NCBI GenBank assembly: GCA_947365485.1
Contig: CANAXK010000010.1
Location: forward strand, 1 to 18,183
Source: an uncultured bacterium
GTDB taxonomy: Bacteria; Cyanobacteriota; Vampirovibrionia; Gastranaerophilales; Gastranaerophilaceae
DNA: 18,183 bases
Direction of reading: 5' to 3'
Under the pieces are notes generated by a model. It saw nothing but the letters and a program-made list of their open reading frames with translations. It was not told the origin of the DNA and did no database searches. Position numbers and translations under genes: made by a program. Each line of letters begins with the position of its first letter. Positions within the stretch are counted from its first letter, which is position 1. Of this stretch, positions 1-5,822 are shown in pieces.

Positions 1-30
1 ACACTGGTGTTTACCTCATACTATATACTC

Positions 31-59
31 ATAATATCAAACTTCCTGTACTGTGTCAA
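31..59 (-). promoter_or_regulatory. Strong sigma-70 promoter reading off the left edge
   Basis: On the minus strand there is a perfect -35 hexamer TTGACA (54-59), a 17-bp spacer and a -10 hexamer TATTAT (31-36). The predicted transcription start is near position 24. A GAGG ribosome-binding-like sequence follows within the next 15 bases, so the promoter probably serves a minus-strand gene starting just outside the window. Seen directly; activity is inferred. Confidence 0.6.
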
Positions 60-66
60 TAATATT

Positions 67-86
67 TTAAGACAAATTAAGACAAA
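67..86. repeat. Perfect 10-bp tandem direct repeat upstream of the edge promoter
   Basis: TTAAGACAAA occurs twice in immediate succession (67-76 and 77-86). Relative to the minus-strand promoter at 31-59 it lies at about -43 to -62, where activators with head-to-tail half-sites (for example OmpR/PhoB-type response regulators) usually bind. The repeat is seen; the regulatory role is inferred. Confidence 0.45.
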
Positions 87-134
87 AATAAAGATTTCCT
101 ACACAAAATTTATATAATTTCTCTATACCTCTAG

Positions 135-584
135 CTATGCAACAATCTCAAACCGGTCTGAACGGCTTCTTATAAGCGAAACAGCTGCCTGCGAATTAAG
201 GAAATTCAACGCCCCCATGAAGCTCTGTCTGTTATTAAGTGCTGCACGCGCTTCCATCATATTGTTCTGCACGGTTGACTGCACAATATTTTCCTGAATC
301 GCCTTATTCTGCTCCCGCACCTGTATAGAAGCAGATTTCTCCTTCTGCGGGAACCCAATCTCTTCTTGCGCTTTTAAAGCAGGTTTTTCAGCGGTTTCAG
401 CTTTAGCCGCGGCAGCAGAAAAAGGATTGCCTTTGCTCACAAAAGACTCTCTTGCAAGGTCCATGACATCGGCATGAACATCGTCTGTAAGGCTCTTTGC
501 GCGTTCTCGCGCGCGTTTGAATATCATCTCCTTTAGAGCATCAGCTTCATTTTTATTAACAATTGAGTCAAATTTGTAGTTCAT
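135..584 (-). CDS. Hypothetical protein, 149 aa
   Basis: I do not recognise this protein. It has no signal peptide and no membrane segment. The N-terminal 50 residues are charged and helical-looking, with a run of Arg/Lys/Glu around residues 22-30. Residues 50-80 are Ala/Lys/Glu-rich and low in complexity. The C-terminal 50 residues (Asn/Gln/Ala-rich, ending in a basic Arg-Ser-Arg-Ser stretch) look helical again. An AGAGGA ribosome-binding site lies about 5 bases before the ATG, supporting this start and a real gene. It is transcribed away from the gene-free stretch at 600-1127 and towards the left edge. The composition suggests a soluble, partly disordered protein; no function can be assigned. 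Confidence 0.7.
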   Translation of the reverse strand: MNYKFDSIVNKNEADALKEMIFKRARERAKSLTDDVHADVMDLARESFVSKGNPFSAAAAKAETAEKPALKAQEEIGFPQKEKSASIQVREQNKAIQENIVQSTVQNNMMEARAALNNRQSFMGALNFLNSQAAVSLIRSRSDRFEIVA

Positions 585-807
585 GAATCGTCCTCTTATA
601 TATTTAAAAACCTGAATGTTAAGAAAATTGACAAATTTATATATAATTCGTATATAATCGTTACATAAATTTACATTGTATATTTTTTGCCTCTTAGCTT
701 ACTCCTGCGGGTTTTAAGCGGTGGTTATAGAGAGGTTGGGGGTTAAGGGAATCGTTAAGATTAGCGGGTATTATTTGTAATTTTGGTTTTTTTGGTGTAC
801 AATGAAA

Positions 808-837
808 TTGCTATTTATATTTCGGCTAGTGTAAAAT
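808..837 (+). promoter_or_regulatory. Possible plus-strand promoter before the structured RNA region
   Basis: TTGCTA (808-813), an 18-bp spacer and TAAAAT (832-837) form a reasonable sigma-70 promoter with a start near 844. It would transcribe the hairpin-forming region at 871-1076 in the plus direction. A competing minus-strand promoter (TTGTCA at 1129-1134, TATTAA at 1106-1111, 17-bp spacer) is about as good, so the direction is unresolved. Confidence 0.3.
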
Positions 838-870
838 CTTAACAGGAAGGATAACCCGACCTGTTTTCTT

Positions 871-1076
871 TTGTCAGGGGGTAAATACATTTGGCTTGTA
901 GTTGTGTCTACTGGCTTGGAAGTCGGGCGAAAAACGCACGTAGAAGATTGGTTGGCAGACAATTGTGGGATTACTAGTTGAAATATTAACTACAGGTCTG
1001 CCTCAACCGACGAACTCCCGGCTTAAAACCAACCCAGCCGCTTAGCTGCCTAGCTGCCCACTACCCCCTCGGGCAA
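871..1076. ncRNA. Candidate structured non-coding RNA, 6S-RNA-like long hairpin
   Basis: The 543-bp gap between two genes holds no convincing ORF but folds as one long interrupted hairpin. Outer stem: AGGGGGTA (876-883) with TACCCCCT (1062-1069), extended by TTG/CAA (871-873/1074-1076). Middle stem: AAGTCGGG (920-927) with CCCGGCTT (1017-1024), one G-U pair, extended by TTGG/CCAA and GGC/GCC. Inner stem: GGTTGGCAGAC (950-960) with 996-1008, two bases bulged. Apex: TAGTTGA (975-981) with TTAACTA (986-992). An asymmetric bubble (928-949 opposite 1009-1016) separates middle and inner stems. The size and the closing stem-bubble-terminal stem layout match 6S RNA, the regulator of RNA polymerase, but I see no diagnostic sequence. 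The fold is nearly the same on either strand, so orientation is open. Confidence 0.5.
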
Positions 1077-1079
1077 TTT

Positions 1080-1120
1080 CTTTTGCAGTAGAAACAAATA
1101 TAATTTTAATACTGCAAAAG
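1080..1120 (+). promoter_or_regulatory. Inverted repeat bracketing the sigma-gene -10 element
   Basis: CTTTTGCAGTA (1080-1090) and TACTGCAAAAG (1110-1120) are perfect 11-bp inverted arms separated by 19 bp. A consensus -10 hexamer TATAAT (1099-1104) lies between them; no good -35 is visible. The right arm runs into the ribosome-binding site AAAGAGG (1117-1123). The layout suggests an operator controlling the sigma/anti-sigma operon, perhaps by autoregulation. The repeat is certain; its role is inferred. Confidence 0.5.
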
Positions 1121-1127
1121 AGGTCAC

Positions 1128-1697
1128 ATGACAAAAACCAGATACAAAAAAAGGGATATTAACACATTGATTATTTTTGCTCAGCAAGGCGACATGAAAG
1201 CGCTTGAGGAGCTTATACGCCGTGTACAGAAAAATATCTTCACAATGTTCAGCTATCTCACAAACAAAAGGCAGGATGTTGCCGATCTCACGCAGGAAGC
1301 GCTACTTAAAATGGCAAAGGGGATTGAAAAGCTCAAAGACCCGAAAAAATTCAAGCCATGGCTCAACCAGATTGTCACAAACCTTTTTTACGACTACATA
1401 AAAAAGCATGGCAAGGAAAAACAAATCGAGCCTGACGAAAACAAGCTACTTGAAATCAAGGACAAAATCGGCTGCGAGCCAGGTGAAAAGTGTCTGTTTT
1501 CCGAGATGGAAAAGCTCATAAAAGCTGCGCTTCTCAGTCTTCCTGAAAACCTTCGAATCGTCATCATACTTAGAGAGTACGAAGGCTTGAGCTACGAAGA
1601 CATTTCCAGAATCACAAACACAACCTTAGGGACTGTAAAATCACGCATATCACGTGCGAGGCTCAAGTTACAGGAAGAGTTAAGAGAATTTATTTAG
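1128..1697 (+). CDS. ECF-type RNA polymerase sigma-70 family factor
   Basis: At 189 aa this is the usual length for an extracytoplasmic-function sigma factor, which directs RNA polymerase to a dedicated promoter set. Region 2 spans about residues 24-95, with the DLTQEAL core-binding segment and a WLNQIVTNLFYDYIKK stretch typical of region 2.3-2.4. A variable linker follows, and region 4 spans about residues 130-185 with the helix-turn-helix LSYEDISRITNTTLGTVKSR (154-173), which reads the -35 element. The ribosome-binding site AAAGAGG precedes the ATG. The next gene, 18 bp downstream, encodes a zinc-finger anti-sigma factor, the classical operon partner. No regions 1.1 or 3 are seen, so it is an alternative rather than a housekeeping factor. 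Which signal it answers to cannot be read from the sequence. Confidence 0.9.
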   Translation: MTKTRYKKRDINTLIIFAQQGDMKALEELIRRVQKNIFTMFSYLTNKRQDVADLTQEALLKMAKGIEKLKDPKKFKPWLNQIVTNLFYDYIKKHGKEKQIEPDENKLLEIKDKIGCEPGEKCLFSEMEKLIKAALLSLPENLRIVIILREYEGLSYEDISRITNTTLGTVKSRISRARLKLQEELREFI

Positions 1698-1715
1698 GGA
1701 TAAAAAGGAGGACAG

Positions 1716-2270
1716 ATGGAGATAACTTGTGCACAAATGGACGTACTAATATCTTTTTATATAGAAAACGACCTTAGCAAAGCGCTTAAGAGCAAGGTCG
1801 AAGAGCATCTCAAGAAATGTTCGGCATGCCGTGCAAAATACGAAATCATAAAATCCATGCTCGAAGATTTGAGAACCTCGCTTGACGACGGGGAGGTTGA
1901 AGACGAGGCTCTGGCAGCAAAGCCCAATGTTATTTCGCAGCAGTACAGGGTTTTCCGTAACAATCTTTCTGCATACATTGATAACGAGCTTCCGGCAGAC
2001 GAAAGCATCAAGATAAAAAAATTTACAATCAACAACAAAAGTGCGCGCAAGGAGCTTGAAGACACTTATAACATTAGAAAGCTAATGAGCGACTCGTTTA
2101 ACAAAACAACAAGCGACGCAAAGCATGACTTTTCACGCAACGTGCTCAAGCAGCTTACACCAAATGAAGACTACGGCCTGAACTTCCATCCGGCGCTGAA
2201 AGTTGCAGCAGCCTTTGTTATGACTGTTCTGACACTTTCTGCGATTATTATTTTCTCGTTGACCTTATAG
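1716..2270 (+). CDS. Membrane-anchored zinc-finger anti-sigma factor
   Basis: The N terminus is a ZAS/zf-HC2-type anti-sigma domain with His31-x3-Cys35-x2-Cys38 and Cys5 as a possible fourth zinc ligand. Such domains hold an ECF sigma factor inactive at the membrane. Residues 84-115 repeat the pattern of residues 12-43 without gaps (LSAYIDNEL against ISFYIENDL), but all three ligands of the repeat are replaced (Phe103, Asn107, Ala110). One transmembrane segment lies at about residues 163-182, leaving almost nothing on the far side. There is therefore no periplasmic sensor domain, and a signal would have to come through another protein or act inside the cell. A strong AAGGAGG site precedes the start. 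It is co-transcribed with the sigma gene. Its last 23 bp overlap the convergent YqeG-like gene. Confidence 0.85.
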   Translation: MEITCAQMDVLISFYIENDLSKALKSKVEEHLKKCSACRAKYEIIKSMLEDLRTSLDDGEVEDEALAAKPNVISQQYRVFRNNLSAYIDNELPADESIKIKKFTINNKSARKELEDTYNIRKLMSDSFNKTTSDAKHDFSRNVLKQLTPNEDYGLNFHPALKVAAAFVMTVLTLSAIIIFSLTL

Positions 2271-2733
2271 TACTGCGCTCCAGAGCCCTCACAAATCTGG
2301 TCGGCAGGTTTTCAGACGGGTTGATAGAGCCAACAAGAATGGTTTTGCACCCGAGTAGTTTGCCTGCAAGAATATCCGTAAGTGGTCTATCTCCAACCAT
2401 GACCGCGCAGGAAGGTTCAATCCCGACTGATTCAAGATAAGATTTCATGACATTCGGGTTTGGCTTATCAGCACGTCCCATGACTCTGCAAGGCGCGATT
2501 TTGGCAACGTTTTGGATGTATTCATCGCTCTTGTTGTTAGAAATGATTGCAACCTCAAAATCCTTAAGAAAAGTGTTGAACCACTCCACTGTTTCAGGCA
2601 GGAATGTGGCTGATTTTGAGACCATGACTGTGCTGTCCAAATCGAACATGACGCATTTTATGCCCTGCTCTTTGAGCTTCGCAAAATCGATTTCGTATAT
2701 GTTATTCAAGTTATAATCCGGTTTAAGAAACAT
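2248..2733 (-). CDS. YqeG-family HAD-superfamily (IIIA) phosphatase
   Basis: This 161-aa HAD hydrolase shows all four catalytic motifs: DLDST (nucleophile Asp31, acid/base Asp33), Ser65 in IISNN, Lys90 in ADKPNPNV, and GDRPLTD (Asp115, Asp120) for magnesium. Length and motif spacing match the YqeG family, small phosphatases widespread in Firmicutes and Cyanobacteria whose physiological substrate is unsettled; in plants a relative acts on phosphatidylglycerophosphate. No signal peptide is seen, so it is cytosolic. A GGGAGA ribosome-binding site lies about 10 bases before the ATG, within a short sequence resembling the DUF559 flanking repeats. The 3' end overlaps the anti-sigma gene by 23 bp, tail to tail. 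The U32 peptidase gene lies about 100 bp upstream on the same strand. Confidence 0.85.
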   Translation of the reverse strand: MFLKPDYNLNNIYEIDFAKLKEQGIKCVMFDLDSTVMVSKSATFLPETVEWFNTFLKDFEVAIISNNKSDEYIQNVAKIAPCRVMGRADKPNPNVMKSYLESVGIEPSCAVMVGDRPLTDILAGKLLGCKTILVGSINPSENLPTRFVRALERSTIRSTRK

Positions 2734-2746
2734 TTTTAACCATTCT

Positions 2747-2761
2747 CCCCTTGCCCTCTCC
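2747..2761. repeat. Possible degenerate half of the DUF559-flanking repeat
   Basis: CCCCTTGCCCTCTCC matches CCCCTCACCCTCTCC of the right inverted repeat at 13584-13598 in 13 of 15 positions. The partner arm that forms a hairpin in the full repeat is absent. On the minus strand it contributes the purine-rich ribosome-binding site of the YqeG-like gene. A chance similarity between purine-rich tracts is quite possible. Confidence 0.2.
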
Positions 2762-2836
2762 TTTTTACCCGTCTTTCAAGTTTTATGCAATTCACCAAAC
2801 TTTAAGTCCAGTCACTGGAGAAGAAATTATGTCCAT

Positions 2837-4105
2837 TTAATCTCCGCAGCTGCACTTTTGAACTTCATTCACCCCGCCTTTTATCCCGACAGTCCTTGCA
2901 AGCGCGTAATCACACTCTTGAGGCGCTCTGGTAAGCTTGACCAGAAGCTCGTCGTTGGTGTTTGCAAGCTCCAATTCTTCACCCTTGAGGTTTTTAATCT
3001 CTGTTACCTGCGTGATGAATTTTTCTGACGGCGAAATCACTTCTATGTCTTCGTTCTTGTTGAACTTGTTTTTGGTCTTAATCTTGTAATAATCGCCTTC
3101 CCTGCCCCAAAATTCGCAGAGAAAATCTGCGCCGGCAAGCCCTTTAGAAATATCATAGCTGTATCCATCCTGCGGGTAGCCGTCTCCAAGGTAGAATCCT
3201 GTTGTGTAACCGCGGTTTCCAACCTTTAGAAGCTCTTCAAAGTAAGGATGCATGTCAGCCTGCGGATTTCTCATTACAGTGTCGATTGCCTCTCTGTAAG
3301 CCTTTGCTACTGCTGATACGTAATACAGGCTTTTTGTCCTGCCTTCGACTTTAAATGAGTCGATTCCGGCTTCAATCATTTCTTTCAGGTGCTTAACAAG
3401 GCAAAGGTCTTTTGTTGAAAGAATGTGCGTGCCTTTATCGTCCTGAACTATTTCCTGATACTGCCCCGGGCGTGTTTCTTCAAGAAGCTTGTAGCTCCAG
3501 CGACAAGGCTGGGAGCAGTTTCCAGAGTTTGCTTTCCTCTCCCCGTTTGTCATGTAGTCACTAAGCAGGCACCTGCCGGAAAATGAAACGCATTGCGCGC
3601 CATGGATAAAGCATTCCAGCTCCATATCCGGCACTTTTTGTTTGATTTCTGCAACATCTTTTATCGGAAGCTCGCGGGCAAGGATTGCGCGGGTTGCGCC
3701 CATATCCTGCCAGAAGCGCACAGCTTCGTAGTTAAGGATATTTGCCTGCGTGCTCACATGGATTTCGGTTTTTGGCATGTATTTTTGCGCGAGGCGCATA
3801 ATCCCAACATCGCTTATAATAAGGGCGTCGGGATTTGAGTCAACAATTTTGTCCATTGCTGATTCCAAGAGTTTTATATCGTTATTAAAAGCAAAGATAT
3901 TAAGTGTTAAATAAGCCTTTGCACCCATTTCGCGCGCGGTATCGATTGCGAATTTGAGGTTATCGAGCGTAATCAATTCGCCTTTTCTCATTGCTCTGAG
4001 GCTGAAATCAACCACGCCAAGATAAACAGCGTCAGCGCCGTATTTGACTGCGTATTTTAACTTTTCCACATTGCCAGCTGGCATTAACAATTCTGGTTTA
4101 ATCAT
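2837..4105 (-). CDS. Peptidase family U32 protein (possible RNA hydroxylation factor)
   Basis: At 422 aa the length and sequence match the U32 peptidase family. The N terminus carries the typical PELLMPAGNVEKLKYAVKYG start of a TIM-barrel-like fold. The family signature is at residues 164-182 (ECFIHGAQCVSFSGRCLLS), followed by Cys197 and Cys201, consistent with four conserved cysteines (172, 179, 197, 201) that may bind an iron-sulfur cluster. Some characterised U32 proteins (RlhA, TrhP) are needed for hydroxycytidine or hydroxyuridine formation in RNA; others are called collagenases on weaker evidence. The C-terminal part (about 330-415) looks like the beta-barrel extension common in this group. 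The start lies 12 bp after the DUF4127 stop with no clear Shine-Dalgarno sequence, so translation may depend on the upstream gene. The subgroup is not resolved. Confidence 0.85.
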   Translation of the reverse strand: MIKPELLMPAGNVEKLKYAVKYGADAVYLGVVDFSLRAMRKGELITLDNLKFAIDTAREMGAKAYLTLNIFAFNNDIKLLESAMDKIVDSNPDALIISDVGIMRLAQKYMPKTEIHVSTQANILNYEAVRFWQDMGATRAILARELPIKDVAEIKQKVPDMELECFIHGAQCVSFSGRCLLSDYMTNGERKANSGNCSQPCRWSYKLLEETRPGQYQEIVQDDKGTHILSTKDLCLVKHLKEMIEAGIDSFKVEGRTKSLYYVSAVAKAYREAIDTVMRNPQADMHPYFEELLKVGNRGYTTGFYLGDGYPQDGYSYDISKGLAGADFLCEFWGREGDYYKIKTKNKFNKNEDIEVISPSEKFITQVTEIKNLKGEELELANTNDELLVKLTRAPQECDYALARTVGIKGGVNEVQKCSCGD

Positions 4106-4117
4106 AGAAAAATTCTA

Positions 4118-5404
4118 TCATAAATTAACTTCAACCTCAAATTTTCTATCCCAGGGATAAATATAGCCGGGGGTTGATGTCAAAAACATAGAAATCTTGT
4201 CTTCAAAAGGCGCCATCAACTCTTTAATATCACATGGTTTGTCAATCATCCCGCGCACATTCGCCTGATATGCCCAGTCATCCAAAAACCTAATTGCCTG
4301 CAGTCTTTTAAAAGCAACGTCATTGTATTTTTTTGCCTGCCATTTAACTTTAACCCCTGCAAGCAAGCTTCCAACCGTGTTCGCGCTAGTGTTCCAGCCA
4401 GAATAGCCGTAAAAGTTAGCCAAATCTAATTTTTTTAAGAGTTGTGCCACAAAAGCGTTATCAGCCCCGTTTGCAAACCTTACATCCGCTACAGCGTAAG
4501 GTTTTTCAGGCGGAATAAATGTTTTATCGTAAGGTTTTGTTGGCCAGCCCATAACAAGCTCGCCCTGTTTTTCAATGAAATTATTAACCACAAGGACAAT
4601 ATCAGCTTCTTCTTTTGTCTGCACCTGAATAAATCCGCCAAGTTCAAGCTGACCCTGAACGGATTTTTCGATTGAAACATCCTCGTAGTTTGAAACGCAG
4701 GCCTTGTAATCAGGCTCCGTGTATTCAACAAACACTTTTATCTCTTTTTCTATTGCGCGCGCAAGAAGGGTCAGAGGAATCTCATCCGCGCCGGTTTTGG
4801 TTTTCCCGCCCATTCGTTCAAGTTCGAGTGCTTCATCAACATTGAACCCTTTTGTTGCGCAGTCATCTTTTGAAAATATAAGGGTATTCAAGCCCCAATC
4901 CAGATAGGTTTTATTTATCTCAAAATTTCGTCTGCGAGTTGCAAGGTAGTCCTCAAGGATTTCCGGAGGGATTCCCTCGTTCACGCCGGAGAATGAGTAT
5001 GCAAAAATCTTCTTTCCCCAATCTCTCCAGTACTCTTTTTCCTCTTCGTTATAATTATTATTAGAAATCCGCATTATGCTTGAAAACGCATAAACCTTTT
5101 TGCCTTCTAAAATAGGCTTCAGGCGCTCAATGCGTGTTTTTATCTCTTCATAGGTATCTTTAGACCTTCTGGAAGGAATCAGGCCGCCGTATGCAAGTGT
5201 ATCAAGAGAAAGAATCATAGAATCGATTTCCGGCAGGTTTTCAAGCCATTTAAAGAGCGGCTCTGTATCAGCCGTTTTTGTCAAATCTCCAAGAAATTCT
5301 CTTGGCGGGAGATAGAGTTCTATGTCTTCATCCATTGCAGCTATGTCTTTTGCAAGGCTATAGCACACCGGTCGATTATCAATTGGTATAAAAGCAGTCT
5401 TCAT
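4118..5404 (-). CDS. DUF4127 family protein
   Basis: This 428-aa protein begins with FIPIDNRPVCYSLAKDIA and continues with LSLDTLAYGGLIPSRRS, the conserved opening of DUF4127, a family of unknown function. It is somewhat shorter than the roughly 500 residues I expect for the family. Later recognisable blocks are SIMRISNNNYNEEE and YSGWNTSANTVGSLLA (about residue 340). No signal peptide or membrane segment is visible. Asp, Asn and His/Arg-rich conserved blocks suggest an enzyme, but the reaction is unknown. The gene ends in tandem stops (TGA TAG), and the U32 peptidase gene starts 12 bp later, so the two are probably one transcript. No convincing ribosome-binding site precedes the ATG; a TAAAAT hexamer lies 6 bases before it. 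Confidence 0.75.
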   Translation of the reverse strand: MKTAFIPIDNRPVCYSLAKDIAAMDEDIELYLPPREFLGDLTKTADTEPLFKWLENLPEIDSMILSLDTLAYGGLIPSRRSKDTYEEIKTRIERLKPILEGKKVYAFSSIMRISNNNYNEEEKEYWRDWGKKIFAYSFSGVNEGIPPEILEDYLATRRRNFEINKTYLDWGLNTLIFSKDDCATKGFNVDEALELERMGGKTKTGADEIPLTLLARAIEKEIKVFVEYTEPDYKACVSNYEDVSIEKSVQGQLELGGFIQVQTKEEADIVLVVNNFIEKQGELVMGWPTKPYDKTFIPPEKPYAVADVRFANGADNAFVAQLLKKLDLANFYGYSGWNTSANTVGSLLAGVKVKWQAKKYNDVAFKRLQAIRFLDDWAYQANVRGMIDKPCDIKELMAPFEDKISMFLTSTPGYIYPWDRKFEVEVNL

Positions 5405-5452
5405 AAATTTATTTTAACATACTTTCCAAGTTTTATGAAAATAATAATACCC

Positions 5453-5482
5453 AAAAATGTTTCCGACTTCCGAAACATTTTT
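5453..5482. promoter_or_regulatory. 11-bp-arm inverted repeat between divergent genes
   Basis: AAAAATGTTTC (5453-5463) and GAAACATTTTT (5472-5482) are perfect inverted arms around an 8-bp centre. The site lies between the divergent DUF4127 gene (start 5404) and the XRE gene (start 5511). No gene ends here, so a terminator role is unlikely and an operator, perhaps for the adjacent XRE protein, is the better inference. Confidence 0.45.
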
Positions 5483-5510
5483 ATTTATAGAACCACTATT
5501 ATGAAATTAT

Positions 5511-5786
5511 ATGAAGAAAAACAAAGACGACGAAATACTATTAAATGCTATTGGCAAAATCATCAGACGTGAGCGCATGAAAAGAGCTGGCAAGTTTACG
5601 ATTTTTTGTTACGAAAATGATGTAGCGAAAACAAGCATGTATATGCTTGAACATGCAAGAAACAAAGCTTTCATCACAACTCTTTTTAGAATCACAAGGC
5701 TGCTTGGCATGTCTTTTGAAGAATTTGGGCGTGAGCTTGACAAACTGGTTCCAAAGGATTTATACAAAGACCTGGAAGAAATGTAA
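5511..5786 (+). CDS. Small XRE-like helix-turn-helix protein, 91 aa
   Basis: A single DNA-binding-type domain fills almost the whole protein. Residues 12-70 follow the XRE layout: IGKIIRRERMKR as helix 1, a divergent turn region (FCYENDVAKTSMYMLEHARN) as recognition helices, then TTLFRITRLLGMSFEEFG, the usual C-terminal helices. The match is weaker than for the other three XRE proteins here because the usual Gln-Leu-Ala triad is replaced. No Shine-Dalgarno sequence precedes the ATG; a TATTAT hexamer at 5497-5502 would start transcription 0-2 bases before the start codon, so a leaderless mRNA is possible. A perfect inverted repeat at 5453-5482 lies just upstream. Probably a transcriptional regulator, possibly self-regulating. 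Confidence 0.65.
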   Translation: MKKNKDDEILLNAIGKIIRRERMKRAGKFTIFCYENDVAKTSMYMLEHARNKAFITTLFRITRLLGMSFEEFGRELDKLVPKDLYKDLEEM

Positions 5787-5812
5787 AAAAATAGGAGCTA
5801 AACTCCCATTTT
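5784..5812 (-). terminator. Intrinsic terminator for the AMIN-domain gene
   Basis: On the minus strand AATGGGAG pairs with CTCCTATT (8 bp, one G-U) around a 5-base loop and is followed by seven T. It lies just after the stop of the 5823-6890 gene. The T run overlaps the stop codon of the opposing XRE gene. On the plus strand the same hairpin, with one mismatch, is followed by a pyrimidine-rich tract and may also work weakly. Confidence 0.6.
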
Positions 5813-5822
5813 CTCTCTCTTC

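Noticed and set aside
771..962. 63-aa minus-strand reading frame in the gene-free gap
   Set aside because: It has no ribosome-binding site, its composition is not protein-like, and it runs through half of the long RNA hairpin, which explains the sequence better.
913..1030. Resemblance to the RNase P RNA core (GGAAGTCGGGC with CCCGGCTTA)
   Set aside because: The two strands can pair, but the conserved GAGGAAAGTCC and ACAGAA blocks are absent and only about 90 nt separate the strands, far too few for bacterial RNase P RNA.
871..1076. tmRNA or SRP RNA as an identity for the structured region
   Set aside because: I found no tRNA-like ends, no T-arm consensus, no tag reading frame and no SRP GGAAGG/GCAGCC-type core on either strand.
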